A stretch of DNA of 64,000 nt from Ensifer canadensis. Its GTDB lineage: Bacteria; Pseudomonadota; Alphaproteobacteria; Rhizobiales; Rhizobiaceae. Under the pieces are notes generated by a model. That model had not been told where the DNA came from and did no database searches. It saw only the letters and a list, made by a program, of their open reading frames with translations. Both the position numbers and the translations under genes were made by a program. Below, piece after piece: positions 27,954-37,362 of the stretch. Where the stretch lies: assembly GCF_017488845.2 (NCBI RefSeq), contig NZ_CP083370.1:496001-560000 (forward strand), written 5' to 3'. Position 1 is the first letter of the stretch. Every line of letters begins with the position of its first letter.

Positions 27954-28056
27954 CTACAGCGCCGCGCGTCTTATCAGACGCGCAAAGGTCGCTGTAGCAC
28001 TTTGAATTGCTGCATGTTTTGTCCTGAAATCGGCTACGATTTAAGGAACCATGCAG
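27954..28056. repeat. mosaic palindromic element, copy 3
   Basis: Palindrome A (27954-27997, CTACAGCGCCGCGCGTC-TTATCA-GACGCGC..CGCTGTAG), linker GCACTTTGAATTG, then palindrome B (28010-28056, CTGCATGTTTTGTCC.. to ..GGAACCATGCAG) with mismatches in one arm. It lies between the HPE1-like gene and purD. Confidence 0.85.
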
Positions 28057-28140
28057 TCGGCAAGAATATGCGTTCTCTCTTACTTTCCCGTCAGGAGAAT
28101 TGGTAAAAATTGAATGATCCGGCGCATTTACCGGCGGCGG

Positions 28141-29412
28141 TCAGGCCTTCTCGCGGGCAACCGCGCGCCAGCCGATATCGTGGCGATAGAAGCCGTTGTC
28201 CCAGGAAACGCCGTCGACTGCCGAATAGGCGCGGTCCTTGGCAGCGCTTGCGCTTTCGCCGATCGCCGTGATGTTCAGCACCCGCCCGCCCGTTGCAACC
28301 AGGCTGCCGTCCTTCATCGCTGTGCCGGCGTGAAACACCTTGGTCTCAGGCGAGGCCTCGGGCAGCGCAGCAATGGGCGAGTTCTTGTCGTAGCTGCCCG
28401 GATATCCCTTCGACGCCATGACCACCGTCAGTGCCGTTTCGTCGCGCCATTCGGCTTCCATGCCCGCAAGCGTGCCCGTCGCCGCGGCATAAAGCAGTGG
28501 CAAGAGGTCGCTCTTCATGCGCATCATCAGCACCTGGCATTCCGGGTCGCCGAAACGCACATTGTACTCGATCAGCTCCGGCCCCTTGGCGGTGATCATC
28601 AGCCCGGCGAAGAACACGCCGGAAAAGGGATGTCCGCTCTCCGCCATGCCGCGCATGGTCGGCTCGATGATCTCCTTCATCGTGCGCTCGGTCATTTCTG
28701 ATGTCATCACAGGCGCTGGCGAATAGGCGCCCATGCCGCCGGTATTCGGGCCGGTGTCGCCATCGCCGACGCGCTTGTGGTCTTGTGCCGAGGCAAGCGC
28801 GAGCGCGGTCTTGCCGTCGCTGAGGCAGAAGAAGCTTGCCTCCTCGCCGTCGAGATAGGCTTCGACCACCACTTCCGCGCCGGCCGCGCCGAAGGCGCCA
28901 TCGAAGCAGTCATCGACAGCAGCGAGCGCTTCGTCGAGTTCCATGGCAACGGTCACACCCTTGCCGGCGGCGAGTCCATCGGCCTTGATGACGATCGGCG
29001 CGCCCTGCTCGCACACATAGGCCTTGGCGGATTCAGCGTCGGTGAAGCGACCGTAGGCGCCGGTCGGGATATCGTATCTGGCGCAGAGGTCTTTGGTGAA
29101 GCCCTTGGAACCTTCAAGCTGGGCCGCGGAAGCGGAAGGGCCGAAGACGGCGACACCGGCAGCGCGCAGCACGTCTGCAAGGCCGGCCACGAGCGGGCCT
29201 TCCGGCCCGACCACGACGAAATCGATCGCCTCTTTCAGGCAGAAGTCCGCAACGGCGGCATGATTGTCGGTGTCGAGCGCAACGAGCGTTGCTTCCTCGG
29301 CAATGCCAGGATTGCCGGGCGCGGCATAGAGCTTGGTCAATTTCGGCGACTGCGCGATCTTCCATGCCAGCGCATGTTCGCGTCCACCCGATCCGATCAG
29401 AAGAACCTTCAT
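28141..29412 (-). CDS. purD: phosphoribosylamine-glycine ligase (GAR synthetase)
   Basis: A 423-residue ATP-grasp enzyme of purine biosynthesis that makes glycinamide ribonucleotide. [19 protein letters not shown] is the N-terminal family signature. The ATP-grasp core includes [18 protein letters not shown] and [11 protein letters not shown], and [12 protein letters not shown] and RFGDPECQ are diagnostic. Length is standard. It stands alone on the minus strand, with the GGDEF-EAL gene 148 bp upstream. Confidence 0.97.
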   Translation of the reverse strand: MKVLLIGSGGREHALAWKIAQSPKLTKLYAAPGNPGIAEEATLVALDTDNHAAVADFCLKEAIDFVVVGPEGPLVAGLADVLRAAGVAVFGPSASAAQLEGSKGFTKDLCARYDIPTGAYGRFTDAESAKAYVCEQGAPIVIKADGLAAGKGVTVAMELDEALAAVDDCFDGAFGAAGAEVVVEAYLDGEEASFFCLSDGKTALALASAQDHKRVGDGDTGPNTGGMGAYSPAPVMTSEMTERTMKEIIEPTMRGMAESGHPFSGVFFAGLMITAKGPELIEYNVRFGDPECQVLMMRMKSDLLPLLYAAATGTLAGMEAEWRDETALTVVMASKGYPGSYDKNSPIAALPEASPETKVFHAGTAMKDGSLVATGGRVLNITAIGESASAAKDRAYSAVDGVSWDNGFYRHDIGWRAVAREKA

Positions 29413-29560
29413 TGCCTGCCCCCGACATGCCGAAATTGTTGCGTTGCGGTTAAGGCGAGGCGGCTGTCAGGTCAAGGGGGCAGGGGGCTATGGCGCACGA
29501 TTCCCGCCTCGGAGTGCACCTTGTCCGGAGCGTCACGGGAGAGAGTAGACCGACATGCGC

Positions 29561-31924
29561 TCAGGCGATTGCCTGCTGGTTCTTGCGATCATCCTGCTCC
29601 TGGCCGTAGCGGGCGGTGCGCGTCAGCGCCCAGATGCCGAGATCCTCAAGTGGTAGCGGCTTGCTGATAAGGTAGCCCTGGAAGAGATCGCACCCTGCAG
29701 CAGTCAGCATCGAGAGTTTCTCCGGCGTGTCGACGCCTTCCCCGACCACGGCAACGTCCTTGGCGTGGCACAGCGCGATCAACGCCCTCAGAACCGGCAG
29801 TGATTGCGATGCCGTGAGGTTAGAAACGAGCGCCCGGTCCAGTTTGATCGTATCGGCGGTGTATTCGATGATCTGCTGGACAGAGGTATAGCCGGCGCCG
29901 AAATCGTCGATCGACAGGCGGAAGCCCTTTTGGCGCAGTTCGTCGATGTTGCGGCGGAGCTGGTCGCTGAACTTGACCGCGAAAGTCTCGGTCAGCTCAA
30001 TTTCGATCGATTGCGGCTGCAGTCCATGGCGGTTGATACAATCGGAGAAATAGTCGGCAATCGCCTTCGAATGCAGTTCGGCCGAGGAAATGTTGATCGC
30101 CAGGATCGTATCGGGACCGAAGAGTGCCTTTAGCTGCCGGCAGTCGGACATGGCCTGGTTGATCACCCACCAGTCGATCTTGGTGAAGAGGCCGGAGCTT
30201 TCGGCGATCGGCACGAATTCGTCCGGCGTCACGTTACCGAGTACCGGCGAATACCAGCGCAGCAGCGCTTCGCAGCCGGTCACGCGACCGTCGGTGTCGA
30301 CGATCGGCATGTAGACCAGATGGAATTGCTCGTCCGGATCGAGCGAGCGCAACTCGTCCTGGATCTGGCGCAGACGGGTGCGCTTGTCGTGCAGGGCGCG
30401 CGAGAACCGGGAAGAGCGGTTCTTGCCGCTAGTCTTTGCCTGATACATCGCCGCGTCCGCATTTGAAATCAGCTCGGCAAGGTTGGTCGCGTCATCCGGG
30501 CAGATGGCAGCGCCGATGCTGGCCGTCACCGGATAGCTCTTGCCGGAGACTTCGAAGCCATCTTCGAACAGCGCCAGGATGGCCGCAGCGACTTCGCGGA
30601 CCGTGCCGTCGCCCGGTCGGGAGCGGACCAGCACCGCGAATTCGTCGCCTGAGAGCCGCGCCAGGATCGCCGGCTTCTGGCCGCGTCGCTCGGTGATCGC
30701 TTCGACATTCTCGGCGATGCGCGTTGCCAGGGTCTTTAAGAGTTCGTCGCCGATCTCGTGGCCATGCTTGTCATTGACGAATTTGAAGTTGTCGATGTCG
30801 ATGAACAGCAGGCTGCATTTTTCACCCGAGACAATGGCCTCGCGCACGATGCCGGCGGCAACCGCGTTGAAATGACCGCGATTGCTGATGCCGGTCAGCG
30901 TGTCGGTCCAGGAGCTGCGCTGCACCAGCTTGAGCGATTGTTCGGACTGGCGATGCAGCTCTCTGATGTTTTCCGTCAGTCGCCCGATCTCGCCCTTCTC
31001 CTCCATGTTGCGGATCTCGTCATGGGCGCCGACCATGACGGCCATAACGTTGGCGTCGAGCTTGGCGATCGGGTCGGTGATGAACCGCCGGATGAGAACG
31101 ATGATCAGCCAGATCGAAAACAGGCTCATCGCCACGGCACCAAATGCCAGCAGCAGTTTCTGCTGGGCCATCAGCCGGTCGAAATGATTGCTCGAAACCG
31201 TCAGCGTCGCATAGAGCGATGGCCCGAGATGCACGCTTGCCGAAAGGTCGTCGGTAATCGCGAGCGGCCACGGCTGAAGGACGACGTCGGCGCCGTATTC
31301 CTGCTTGAGTGTTTCCTGCATGTCGAGGAAACGATCCGGCTGGATCGCCACCTGGATAAGCAGCGCGCCCGATTTCTTGCTCGGCAGCGGTCGCGTGAAG
31401 GTAACGGGATCGAGGAAGTAGGAATAGACGATCCGCGCCTTGTGCCCGCCGTCGTAGAGGTAGGTCCAGTCGACAAGCTTTTCTTCGCGTATCAGTCGCC
31501 GTGCCAGATTGAGCTGCGCCTCGTCGATTTCGGCGAAGGGATCCCAGCTGTTTTCGAAATAGTATTCTGATTGCAGGTTCGATGTCAGGATCGACAGGGA
31601 CACGTAGCCCGTCGGGTCGTCGGAGAGCGACTTGACACTTTCCTGCAGCCGGACGCCGAGCGCATTGGCCCGGTAGTTCTTGTCGGTTTCAGAGATGTAC
31701 TGGCGCAGCGAATTGCTGTTCAGGAGCGCATTGAGAAAGCCCTTGCTGCGGCCGATCTCGTTCTGGAAGACGGCGGCGGCATGTTCCAGCCGCTGGGACA
31801 GCTTGGCATGTTCCAGCGCCCGGATCGATCGGCTCTGGGTGACATGGACCGAGATCGCCGCCAGCAGATAGCCGGCCAGCACCACGGGAAAGATCAGGAT
31901 GAGTGCGCGCTTGCCGAGGGTCAC
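29561..31924 (-). CDS. GGDEF-EAL c-di-GMP enzyme, MbaA-like
   Basis: A 787-residue inner-membrane signalling protein. Helices at about 7-28 and 257-279 flank a periplasmic sensor domain of about 225 residues. A HAMP-like linker (280-330), a GGDEF domain (335-505, active-site variant SGDEF at 425-429) and an EAL domain (515-765) follow. EAL residues expected for phosphodiesterase activity are present: EALLRW at 552-557, NIS near 611, ELTE, DDFG at 673-676, KLDR and a C-terminal EGVDT. The GTG start at 31924 shares GTGA with the stop of the upstream polyamine-binding-like gene. That organisation resembles Vibrio NspS-MbaA, where the binding protein modulates the enzyme from the periplasm. Confidence 0.88.
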   Translation of the reverse strand: MTLGKRALILIFPVVLAGYLLAAISVHVTQSRSIRALEHAKLSQRLEHAAAVFQNEIGRSKGFLNALLNSNSLRQYISETDKNYRANALGVRLQESVKSLSDDPTGYVSLSILTSNLQSEYYFENSWDPFAEIDEAQLNLARRLIREEKLVDWTYLYDGGHKARIVYSYFLDPVTFTRPLPSKKSGALLIQVAIQPDRFLDMQETLKQEYGADVVLQPWPLAITDDLSASVHLGPSLYATLTVSSNHFDRLMAQQKLLLAFGAVAMSLFSIWLIIVLIRRFITDPIAKLDANVMAVMVGAHDEIRNMEEKGEIGRLTENIRELHRQSEQSLKLVQRSSWTDTLTGISNRGHFNAVAAGIVREAIVSGEKCSLLFIDIDNFKFVNDKHGHEIGDELLKTLATRIAENVEAITERRGQKPAILARLSGDEFAVLVRSRPGDGTVREVAAAILALFEDGFEVSGKSYPVTASIGAAICPDDATNLAELISNADAAMYQAKTSGKNRSSRFSRALHDKRTRLRQIQDELRSLDPDEQFHLVYMPIVDTDGRVTGCEALLRWYSPVLGNVTPDEFVPIAESSGLFTKIDWWVINQAMSDCRQLKALFGPDTILAINISSAELHSKAIADYFSDCINRHGLQPQSIEIELTETFAVKFSDQLRRNIDELRQKGFRLSIDDFGAGYTSVQQIIEYTADTIKLDRALVSNLTASQSLPVLRALIALCHAKDVAVVGEGVDTPEKLSMLTAAGCDLFQGYLISKPLPLEDLGIWALTRTARYGQEQDDRKNQQAIA

Positions 31925-32961
31925 TGGAAATTCGCCAATGTGCTGATGATGCGCCGGCGCAGCTGCACCGACGTCGTTGACAGTTCCTGCTGGTACTGAC
32001 TCTTGGCCAGAATGTCTGGCGACGGGTAGATCGCCTGGTCCGCGCGCATCGCCTCCGGCAACAACGCAAAGGCGGCTTTGCTCGGCGTCGGCATATTGAG
32101 CGCCTGTGCGTTTGCGGCGGCACTTCCGGGCGAGCCGATATAGTCCAGGAAGGCGAGCGCCCGTGCCTTGTTCGGCGACTTGGCGACGACCGACATGCAA
32201 TCGAGCCAGGAAAGCGTGCCTTCCTTGGGCACGACATAGCGCCAGATGCCCGGTGTACCGGCCTTTTCGTTTAGGACGTGCTGATCGCCGCTATAGCCAA
32301 GCGCCAGATGGATGTCCTTGCCGATGGCCTGGTTCTGGATCGAGCTTATGACGTATTCATAGGTCAGAACCGCCGGTGCCTGTTGCTTCATCAGGTTGAA
32401 GGCGGTCTTGAGCGTTGCCTGGTCGTTGGTGTTGATCGACTCGCCGAGCAGCATGAGGGGGGCGACAAAGGCCTCGTTGTGGTCGTCGTACATGGCGACG
32501 TGCTTGGTCAGCGCCGGAGCCGGCTGCATCAGGTCGCGCCAGGACGTGGGCGCTTCAGGCAGCATGTCCGATCGGTAGAGAAGGCCCATCGTGCCCCAGA
32601 GATAGGGCAGGCCATGGTTCGAGCAGCGCTTGCGCCAGCTTTCGTCATAATCCCTGAGCGAGGCGACATTGGTCTCGTCGACAGCCTCGAGCACGCCTCT
32701 GCGCCCAAAGAGCGCGGCGCCGTTCTCGCCGGTCACCACCAGATCGACGATGCTGTTCGGGTCGGCCAACACCTCGTCGCGGGTATCGCCGTTGTCGTAG
32801 TAGACCTGATGGATTCCTACGCCGGTTATTGCCGTCCAGCGGTCGAGGATCGCCTGATCGATATAGGATTCCCAGATCAGCAGGTTGAGCGTTTCGGCTT
32901 GCCCCGCCGTTGCCAGGAGCAACGTCGTCAAAAAGGCGGGAATCGCCGATCGCCCTCGCAT
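31921..32961 (-). CDS. PotD/NspS-like periplasmic polyamine-binding protein
   Basis: A 346-residue extracytoplasmic solute-binding protein. The signal peptide is about 1-22 (cleavage after GQA), followed by LNLLIWESYIDQAILDRW, the PotD-type opening of spermidine/putrescine binding proteins. DLVVTGENGAALF and PYLWGTMGLLYRSD are further family elements. No ABC permease or ATPase gene is nearby. The stop overlaps the start of a GGDEF-EAL gene by four bases, suggesting that the protein senses rather than transports. The ligand is probably a polyamine, but this cannot be read from sequence. The start is supported by GGGG/AGAC-type purines upstream. Confidence 0.82.
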   Translation of the reverse strand: MRGRSAIPAFLTTLLLATAGQAETLNLLIWESYIDQAILDRWTAITGVGIHQVYYDNGDTRDEVLADPNSIVDLVVTGENGAALFGRRGVLEAVDETNVASLRDYDESWRKRCSNHGLPYLWGTMGLLYRSDMLPEAPTSWRDLMQPAPALTKHVAMYDDHNEAFVAPLMLLGESINTNDQATLKTAFNLMKQQAPAVLTYEYVISSIQNQAIGKDIHLALGYSGDQHVLNEKAGTPGIWRYVVPKEGTLSWLDCMSVVAKSPNKARALAFLDYIGSPGSAAANAQALNMPTPSKAAFALLPEAMRADQAIYPSPDILAKSQYQQELSTTSVQLRRRIISTLANFQ

Positions 32962-33071
32962 TGTCTACCCCTGCCCAAGCCCCATCCAGCGACCGTAGCG
33001 CGCAAAAATTGATGAATGATTACGCAGGGCTGCGGGAAATAGCATGGTTGGAGCAAGGCGTTGCCGGGCGG

Positions 33072-33106
33072 AAAAACAGAACGGGCGCCGCATGGCGGCG
33101 CCCGTT
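33072..33106 (-). terminator. terminator of the MFS gene
   Basis: Stem AACGGGCGCCG / CGGCGCCCGTT type repeat (33080-33106). On the minus strand it is followed by CTGTTTTTCC. It lies 26 bp beyond the MFS stop. Confidence 0.75.
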
Positions 33107-33131
33107 GAAAAGTCTGCTGCTGGATGTCTGC

Positions 33132-34331
33132 CTAATGCCGCGCGGGCATCCTCGGCAGAAGGATCGTCAGAATGCCGAGCAGCGGTAGATACGAGCAGAC
33201 CGTGTAGACGAACTCGATGCCCTGCCGGTCAGCAAAAATGCCGAGAAGAGCCGCACCCATGCCGCCGAAGCCGAAGGCGAAACCAAAGAAGACACCGGCA
33301 ATCAGCCCCACGCGTCCCGGCACTAGTTCCTGCGCGAAAACGACGATCGCCGAAAACGCCGAGGAGAAGATGAAGCCGATGATGATCGACAGCACGCCCG
33401 TCCAGAAGAGGTTCGCATAGGGCAGCATCAGCGCGAAGGGGATGACGCCGAGGATCGAGAACCAGATGACGAAGCGCGCGCCGTAACGGTCGCCGATCGG
33501 ACCGCCGAGGAAAGTGCCGGCGGCGGCAGCGCCCAGGAACAGGAACAGCATCAGCTGTGCTTGCTGAACGGTAACGCTGAACTTCTCGATGACGAAGAAG
33601 GTGAAATAGCTGGAGATGCTGGCCATGTAGACGTTCTTGGTGGCGGTCAGCAGCACCAGCACGGCGACGGCCCAGATCACGCGGTTCTTCGGCAGCGGCA
33701 AGGCGCGGCTCGGCGCCGGCTTGCTCATCGACGAGCGACGGTGGCGCACATACCAGGTGCTGACCCAGGTGAGCACGAAGAATCCGATGACCGCGACGAT
33801 CGAGAACCAGCTGAGGCTGCCCTGGCCGAAGGGGATGACGATGAAGGCTGCGAGCAGCGGCCCCATGGCGCTACCGGCATTGCCGCCGACCTGGAACAGC
33901 GATTGCGCCAGGCCATGCCGCCCGCCCGAAGCGAGGCGAGCGATCCGCGAAGATTCCGGATGGAAGATCGCCGAGCCGACGCCGATCATGCTTGCAGCCA
34001 GAAGCAGCATCGGGAAATCATGCGCGTTGGCGAGCAGGATGAGGCCGGAGCAGGTGGAAAGCATCGCTACCGGCAGCGAATAGGGCAGTGCCCAGCGGTC
34101 GGTGATGATGCCGACGGCCGGCTGCAGCATCGAGGCTGTCAACTGGAAGGTGAAGGTCAGAAGCCCGATCTGCACGAAATCGAGCGAATAGTTCGCCTTG
34201 AGCAAGGGATAGAGCGCCGTCAGCAGCGACTGCATGATGTCGTTCAGCATGTGGCAGAAGCTGACTGCCAGGATGACGGAGAATGCCGTCTTTTCCGGGG
34301 TTATGCTCCCCGTTGAAGTAACCGTTGCCAT
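33132..34331 (-). CDS. fsr: MFS transporter of the fosmidomycin-resistance (Fsr) type
   Basis: A 399-residue inner-membrane efflux protein with about 12 helices. VSFCHMLNDIMQSLLTALYPLLK in the first helix and GSAIFHPESSRIARLASGG after helix 4 are characteristic of Fsr-like transporters. The likely reaction is proton-driven export, but the natural substrate is unknown. The ATG at 34331 follows AAGGAAAC. The frame extends 112 codons upstream across the regulator's start and is rejected. It is divergently arranged with an AraC-type gene 108 bp away, its probable regulator. A terminator lies at 33072-33106. Confidence 0.85.
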   Translation of the reverse strand: MATVTSTGSITPEKTAFSVILAVSFCHMLNDIMQSLLTALYPLLKANYSLDFVQIGLLTFTFQLTASMLQPAVGIITDRWALPYSLPVAMLSTCSGLILLANAHDFPMLLLAASMIGVGSAIFHPESSRIARLASGGRHGLAQSLFQVGGNAGSAMGPLLAAFIVIPFGQGSLSWFSIVAVIGFFVLTWVSTWYVRHRRSSMSKPAPSRALPLPKNRVIWAVAVLVLLTATKNVYMASISSYFTFFVIEKFSVTVQQAQLMLFLFLGAAAAGTFLGGPIGDRYGARFVIWFSILGVIPFALMLPYANLFWTGVLSIIIGFIFSSAFSAIVVFAQELVPGRVGLIAGVFFGFAFGFGGMGAALLGIFADRQGIEFVYTVCSYLPLLGILTILLPRMPARH

Positions 34332-34439
34332 GGATGTTTCCTTGCCGTCTCGATGGTTGTGTGCGGCGACGGATATCTCTACTGATCTTGCCCATGGCCT
34401 GCTTTTGTGATGTGGTCGAGTTCTTTCGCGAGTGGGCCA

Positions 34440-35255
34440 ATGCCGATCCATCGAATAAATTTGCCCGAACTGCCCGACGCCGACCATTTCAGGAACCTGG
34501 ACTGGATCGAGACCGGAAACTCCGCCGTGCTCGCTCTCGGCCGCGATTATGGCGCGGGCCTGACCGTTCCACTCCACAGCCATACCCGCACGCAATTGTG
34601 GTGGGCGCGGCAAGGCGTTGTCCTTGTGCGTACCGCCCACGGACGTTGGCTCGTCCCGCCGGGGCACGCCTTACTGATCCCCGCGGGGGTCGAGCATTCG
34701 ACCGAGATGATCAGCGATGTGCGCATGCACTCGATCTATTTCACCCCATCGCTGCTGCGCGCCGAACGGCCGATGGTAATGGAAATCACCCCGCTTGCGG
34801 GCAGCCTGGTCGATGCGCTTGTCAGCGTCGAGAGCGAGACCATGTCGGAACGGCGGGAACAGCTGATCATGGATCTCCTGCTCGAAGAGATCGCTCTTCT
34901 GCATGAGCGGCCGCTCGGCCTGCCTTTCCCGCGTGAGCAGAAACTGGCGCTTCTCTGCCGGCAGTTCCTGGAGGCACCGTCGGCGACCGCCAATATCGAC
35001 CAGTGGGCCGATCGCCTGGGTCTCAGCCGACGGACATTCACGCGGATGTTCCGCAACGAGACAGGGGTCAGTTTCGTCACCTGGCGCCAACAGGCCTGCA
35101 TCTTCGCATCGTTGCCGCGCCTTGCGGACGGTGAATCCGTCACCAATGTCGCGCTTGATGCCGGCTACGAGAACGTTGCGGCCTTCACCACGATGTTTCG
35201 CCGCATGCTTGGAAGCGCCCCCAGTCACTACCTGAAAATGTACCAGGGCCGGTAG
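34440..35255 (+). CDS. AraC-family regulator with N-terminal cupin
   Basis: A 271-residue transcription factor. An N-terminal cupin-like sensory domain (about 30-110, PLHSHTRTQLWWARQGVVLV and VPPGHALLIPAGVEHS) is joined to a C-terminal double helix-turn-helix (about 175-268). The C-terminus contains the AraC signature VALDAGYENVAAFTTMFRRMLGSAPSHY. The ATG at 34440 is chosen because it begins the conserved region. Two earlier ATGs add 11 residues. Divergent transcription from the Fsr-type exporter suggests it controls that gene in response to a small molecule. Confidence 0.88.
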   Translation: MPIHRINLPELPDADHFRNLDWIETGNSAVLALGRDYGAGLTVPLHSHTRTQLWWARQGVVLVRTAHGRWLVPPGHALLIPAGVEHSTEMISDVRMHSIYFTPSLLRAERPMVMEITPLAGSLVDALVSVESETMSERREQLIMDLLLEEIALLHERPLGLPFPREQKLALLCRQFLEAPSATANIDQWADRLGLSRRTFTRMFRNETGVSFVTWRQQACIFASLPRLADGESVTNVALDAGYENVAAFTTMFRRMLGSAPSHYLKMYQGR

Positions 35256-35421
35256 GCATCGTCGCCGGCATGGCAAACGGGAGTTGAATTGACCTGGTTA
35301 ACGGAATCGTAGGAACAAGGGGCAATAAGTCGCCCCCGTGTCCTTTCAGATGGCGCCAATGGCCGGCGCGCAGGGCACGTTCAAACTTCGCCCCGGCGAA
35401 TGATTCTTCCGGAGTTGTTCC

Positions 35422-36228
35422 TTGCGTATCCGTTCTTTTCTTCTCCTTTCTGGAACCCTTTTGTTGTCCGCAGGCACCGCCTCGGCTGCTGACGGCCAGT
35501 ATTTCTGGTCGGGCGACTGGTACTTGAAGGTCGGCGCCACCGGCTTTCTCGGCCCGAAATACGAAGGCGCCTCCAAGCGCATGTTCCAGGCCGCGCCGCT
35601 GATATCGCTCGGCAAGGCCGGCAGCACCGTTCGCTTCTCGTCGCGCAACGACAACATGTCCTATGCGCTGCTGGACCAGGGCGGGTTCCGCGCCGGCGTC
35701 GCCGGCAAGCTGATCTTCGAGCGCGACGAGAATACCTCCAGCGACCTTAGGGGGCTCGCCCCCGTCAAGTTCGGTGGAGAACTCGGCGGCTTCGCCGAGG
35801 TCTATCCGACCGATTGGCTGCGCGTGCGCGCGGAAGTCCGACAGGGCATTCGCAGCCACCACGGTATCGTCGCCGATGTCACCGCCGATGCCTTTACCGA
35901 CATCAGCAGCAATGTGCGCATTTCTGCCGGTCCGCGTATGACGGCCGCCACCAGCGACTATTTCAGCGCCTATTACGGCGTGAACGATGCCGAATCGGCA
36001 GCATCAGGCCTCAGCACCTATAATCCGCATGGCGGCATTGATTCCGTCGGTGTTGGTGCGGCGATCAATTGGCAGGCAACGGAAAAGCTTGAGACCGGTG
36101 CCTATGCCGAATATCGCCGCCTGATGGGCCCGGCGGCCGACTCGAGCCTCGTGCGCGAGCGCGGCAGCCGCAACCAGTTCCTCGTTGGCCTGTCGGCCAC
36201 CTATCGCTTCGACTTCACGCTTCCCTGA
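35422..36228 (+). CDS. MipA/OmpV family outer membrane protein
   Basis: A 268-residue protein. The signal peptide (MRIRSFLLLSGTLLLSAGTASA) precedes an all-beta sequence with repeated amphipathic strands: WYLKVGATGFLGPKYEGASK at the N-terminus and a terminal aromatic strand FLVGLSATYRFDFTLP, consistent with an outer-membrane barrel of the MltA-interacting protein family. The start is TTG at 35422, supported by GGAG eight bases upstream; no ATG begins the signal peptide. Substrate or partner unknown. It lies between the AraC gene and ubiA. Confidence 0.8.
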   Translation: MRIRSFLLLSGTLLLSAGTASAADGQYFWSGDWYLKVGATGFLGPKYEGASKRMFQAAPLISLGKAGSTVRFSSRNDNMSYALLDQGGFRAGVAGKLIFERDENTSSDLRGLAPVKFGGELGGFAEVYPTDWLRVRAEVRQGIRSHHGIVADVTADAFTDISSNVRISAGPRMTAATSDYFSAYYGVNDAESAASGLSTYNPHGGIDSVGVGAAINWQATEKLETGAYAEYRRLMGPAADSSLVRERGSRNQFLVGLSATYRFDFTLP

Positions 36229-36304
36229 ACGGTGGCGCCAAGCGGCGGGACGGTGCGGCATCGAACCGCTTGACCGCCCCGGCGCGTAGCGTCAAACAGG
36301 AGGC

Positions 36305-37264
36305 ATGAACACGTCCTCCGCCGATTCCGGGCGCGTCCACGACGCGCCGTCGAACAACTGGGTCTACCGCGTGCTGCCGCGTGCGCTGTGGCCCTATGCG
36401 CAACTTGCTCGCTGGGACCGCCCGATCGGCTGGCAATTGCTGATGTGGCCCTGTCTGTGGTCGGTCGCTCTGGCCTCGGGCACGGCGGCGGCAGCGGGGC
36501 AATTTTCGCTCGGCCGGTTCGTTTTTCATAGCTTCCTCTTCATCGCCGGCGCCATCGCCATGCGCGGCGCGGGCTGCACCTTCAACGACATCGTCGATCA
36601 TGACATCGACATGGAAGTGGCGCGAACGCGCTCGCGCCCCTTGCCATCGGGCCGGGTCTCCCGCTTTCAGGCAAAGGCCTTCATGGTGCTGCAGGCACTT
36701 GTCGGGCTGGTGGTGCTGCTACAATTCAATGCCGTCACCATTTGGCTCGGTATCCTGTCGCTGGGGCTTGTCGCAATCTATCCCTTCGCCAAGCGGTTTA
36801 CCGACTGGCCGCAGTTCTTCCTCGGCCTTGCGTTTTCCTGGGGGGCGATCATGGGCTGGTCGGCCGAGTTCGGGACGCTTTCGTTTGCGCCCGTGCTGCT
36901 CTACGGCGCGGCGATCGCCTGGACGATCGGCTACGACACGATCTACGCCTACCAGGATAGGGAAGATGACGAACTTATCGGGGTGCGGTCGACGGCTCGC
37001 CGCTTCGGCGACAATCCACGCCCTTGGTTGATCGGGCTCTATGGACTTGCCATCGCGCTGATGCTTCTGGCGTTTCTCGCCGCAGGGGCCGGGCTGTTTG
37101 CCTATCTCGGTTTGCTGATCGCGGCCGTGTTGCTGATCTATCAGATCCTGGTGCTGAACATCCACGACCCTTCGCAATGCCTCGCATTGTTCAAGTTCAA
37201 TGGTGTCGTGGGATTGATCATTTTCGCCGGGCTGGTCGCGGCCCTTTTCGTTCGGCTGATATGA
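36305..37264 (+). CDS. ubiA: 4-hydroxybenzoate polyprenyltransferase
   Basis: A 319-residue integral membrane prenyltransferase attaching the polyprenyl tail to 4-hydroxybenzoate in ubiquinone synthesis. The two aspartate-rich motifs are FNDIVDHDIDMEVARTRSRPL (the NDxxDxxxD site) and DTIYAYQDREDDELIGVRST. About eight or nine membrane helices follow RWDRPIGWQLLMWPCLWS. The ATG at 36305 is preceded by AGGAGG. Its substrate is made by the polyprenyl diphosphate synthase at 15 kb. The stop abuts a terminator that belongs to an opposing small gene. Confidence 0.95.
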   Translation: MNTSSADSGRVHDAPSNNWVYRVLPRALWPYAQLARWDRPIGWQLLMWPCLWSVALASGTAAAAGQFSLGRFVFHSFLFIAGAIAMRGAGCTFNDIVDHDIDMEVARTRSRPLPSGRVSRFQAKAFMVLQALVGLVVLLQFNAVTIWLGILSLGLVAIYPFAKRFTDWPQFFLGLAFSWGAIMGWSAEFGTLSFAPVLLYGAAIAWTIGYDTIYAYQDREDDELIGVRSTARRFGDNPRPWLIGLYGLAIALMLLAFLAAGAGLFAYLGLLIAAVLLIYQILVLNIHDPSQCLALFKFNGVVGLIIFAGLVAALFVRLI

Positions 37265-37290
37265 AAAACCCTCCGTTTTGGCGGAGGATC
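37263..37290 (-). terminator. terminator of the 34-codon small gene
   Basis: On the minus strand CCTCCGCC-AAAA-CGGAGG is followed by GTTTTTC. The hairpin begins at the last base of ubiA and has no T-run on the plus strand, so it acts on minus-strand transcripts. Confidence 0.8.
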
Positions 37291-37362
37291 CTGCAGTCTA
37301 TCCGAAATGTTTGATACACGTCCGCCGGCACTTTCCCGAGAGATCTGCGAGAGCCTGATCGC

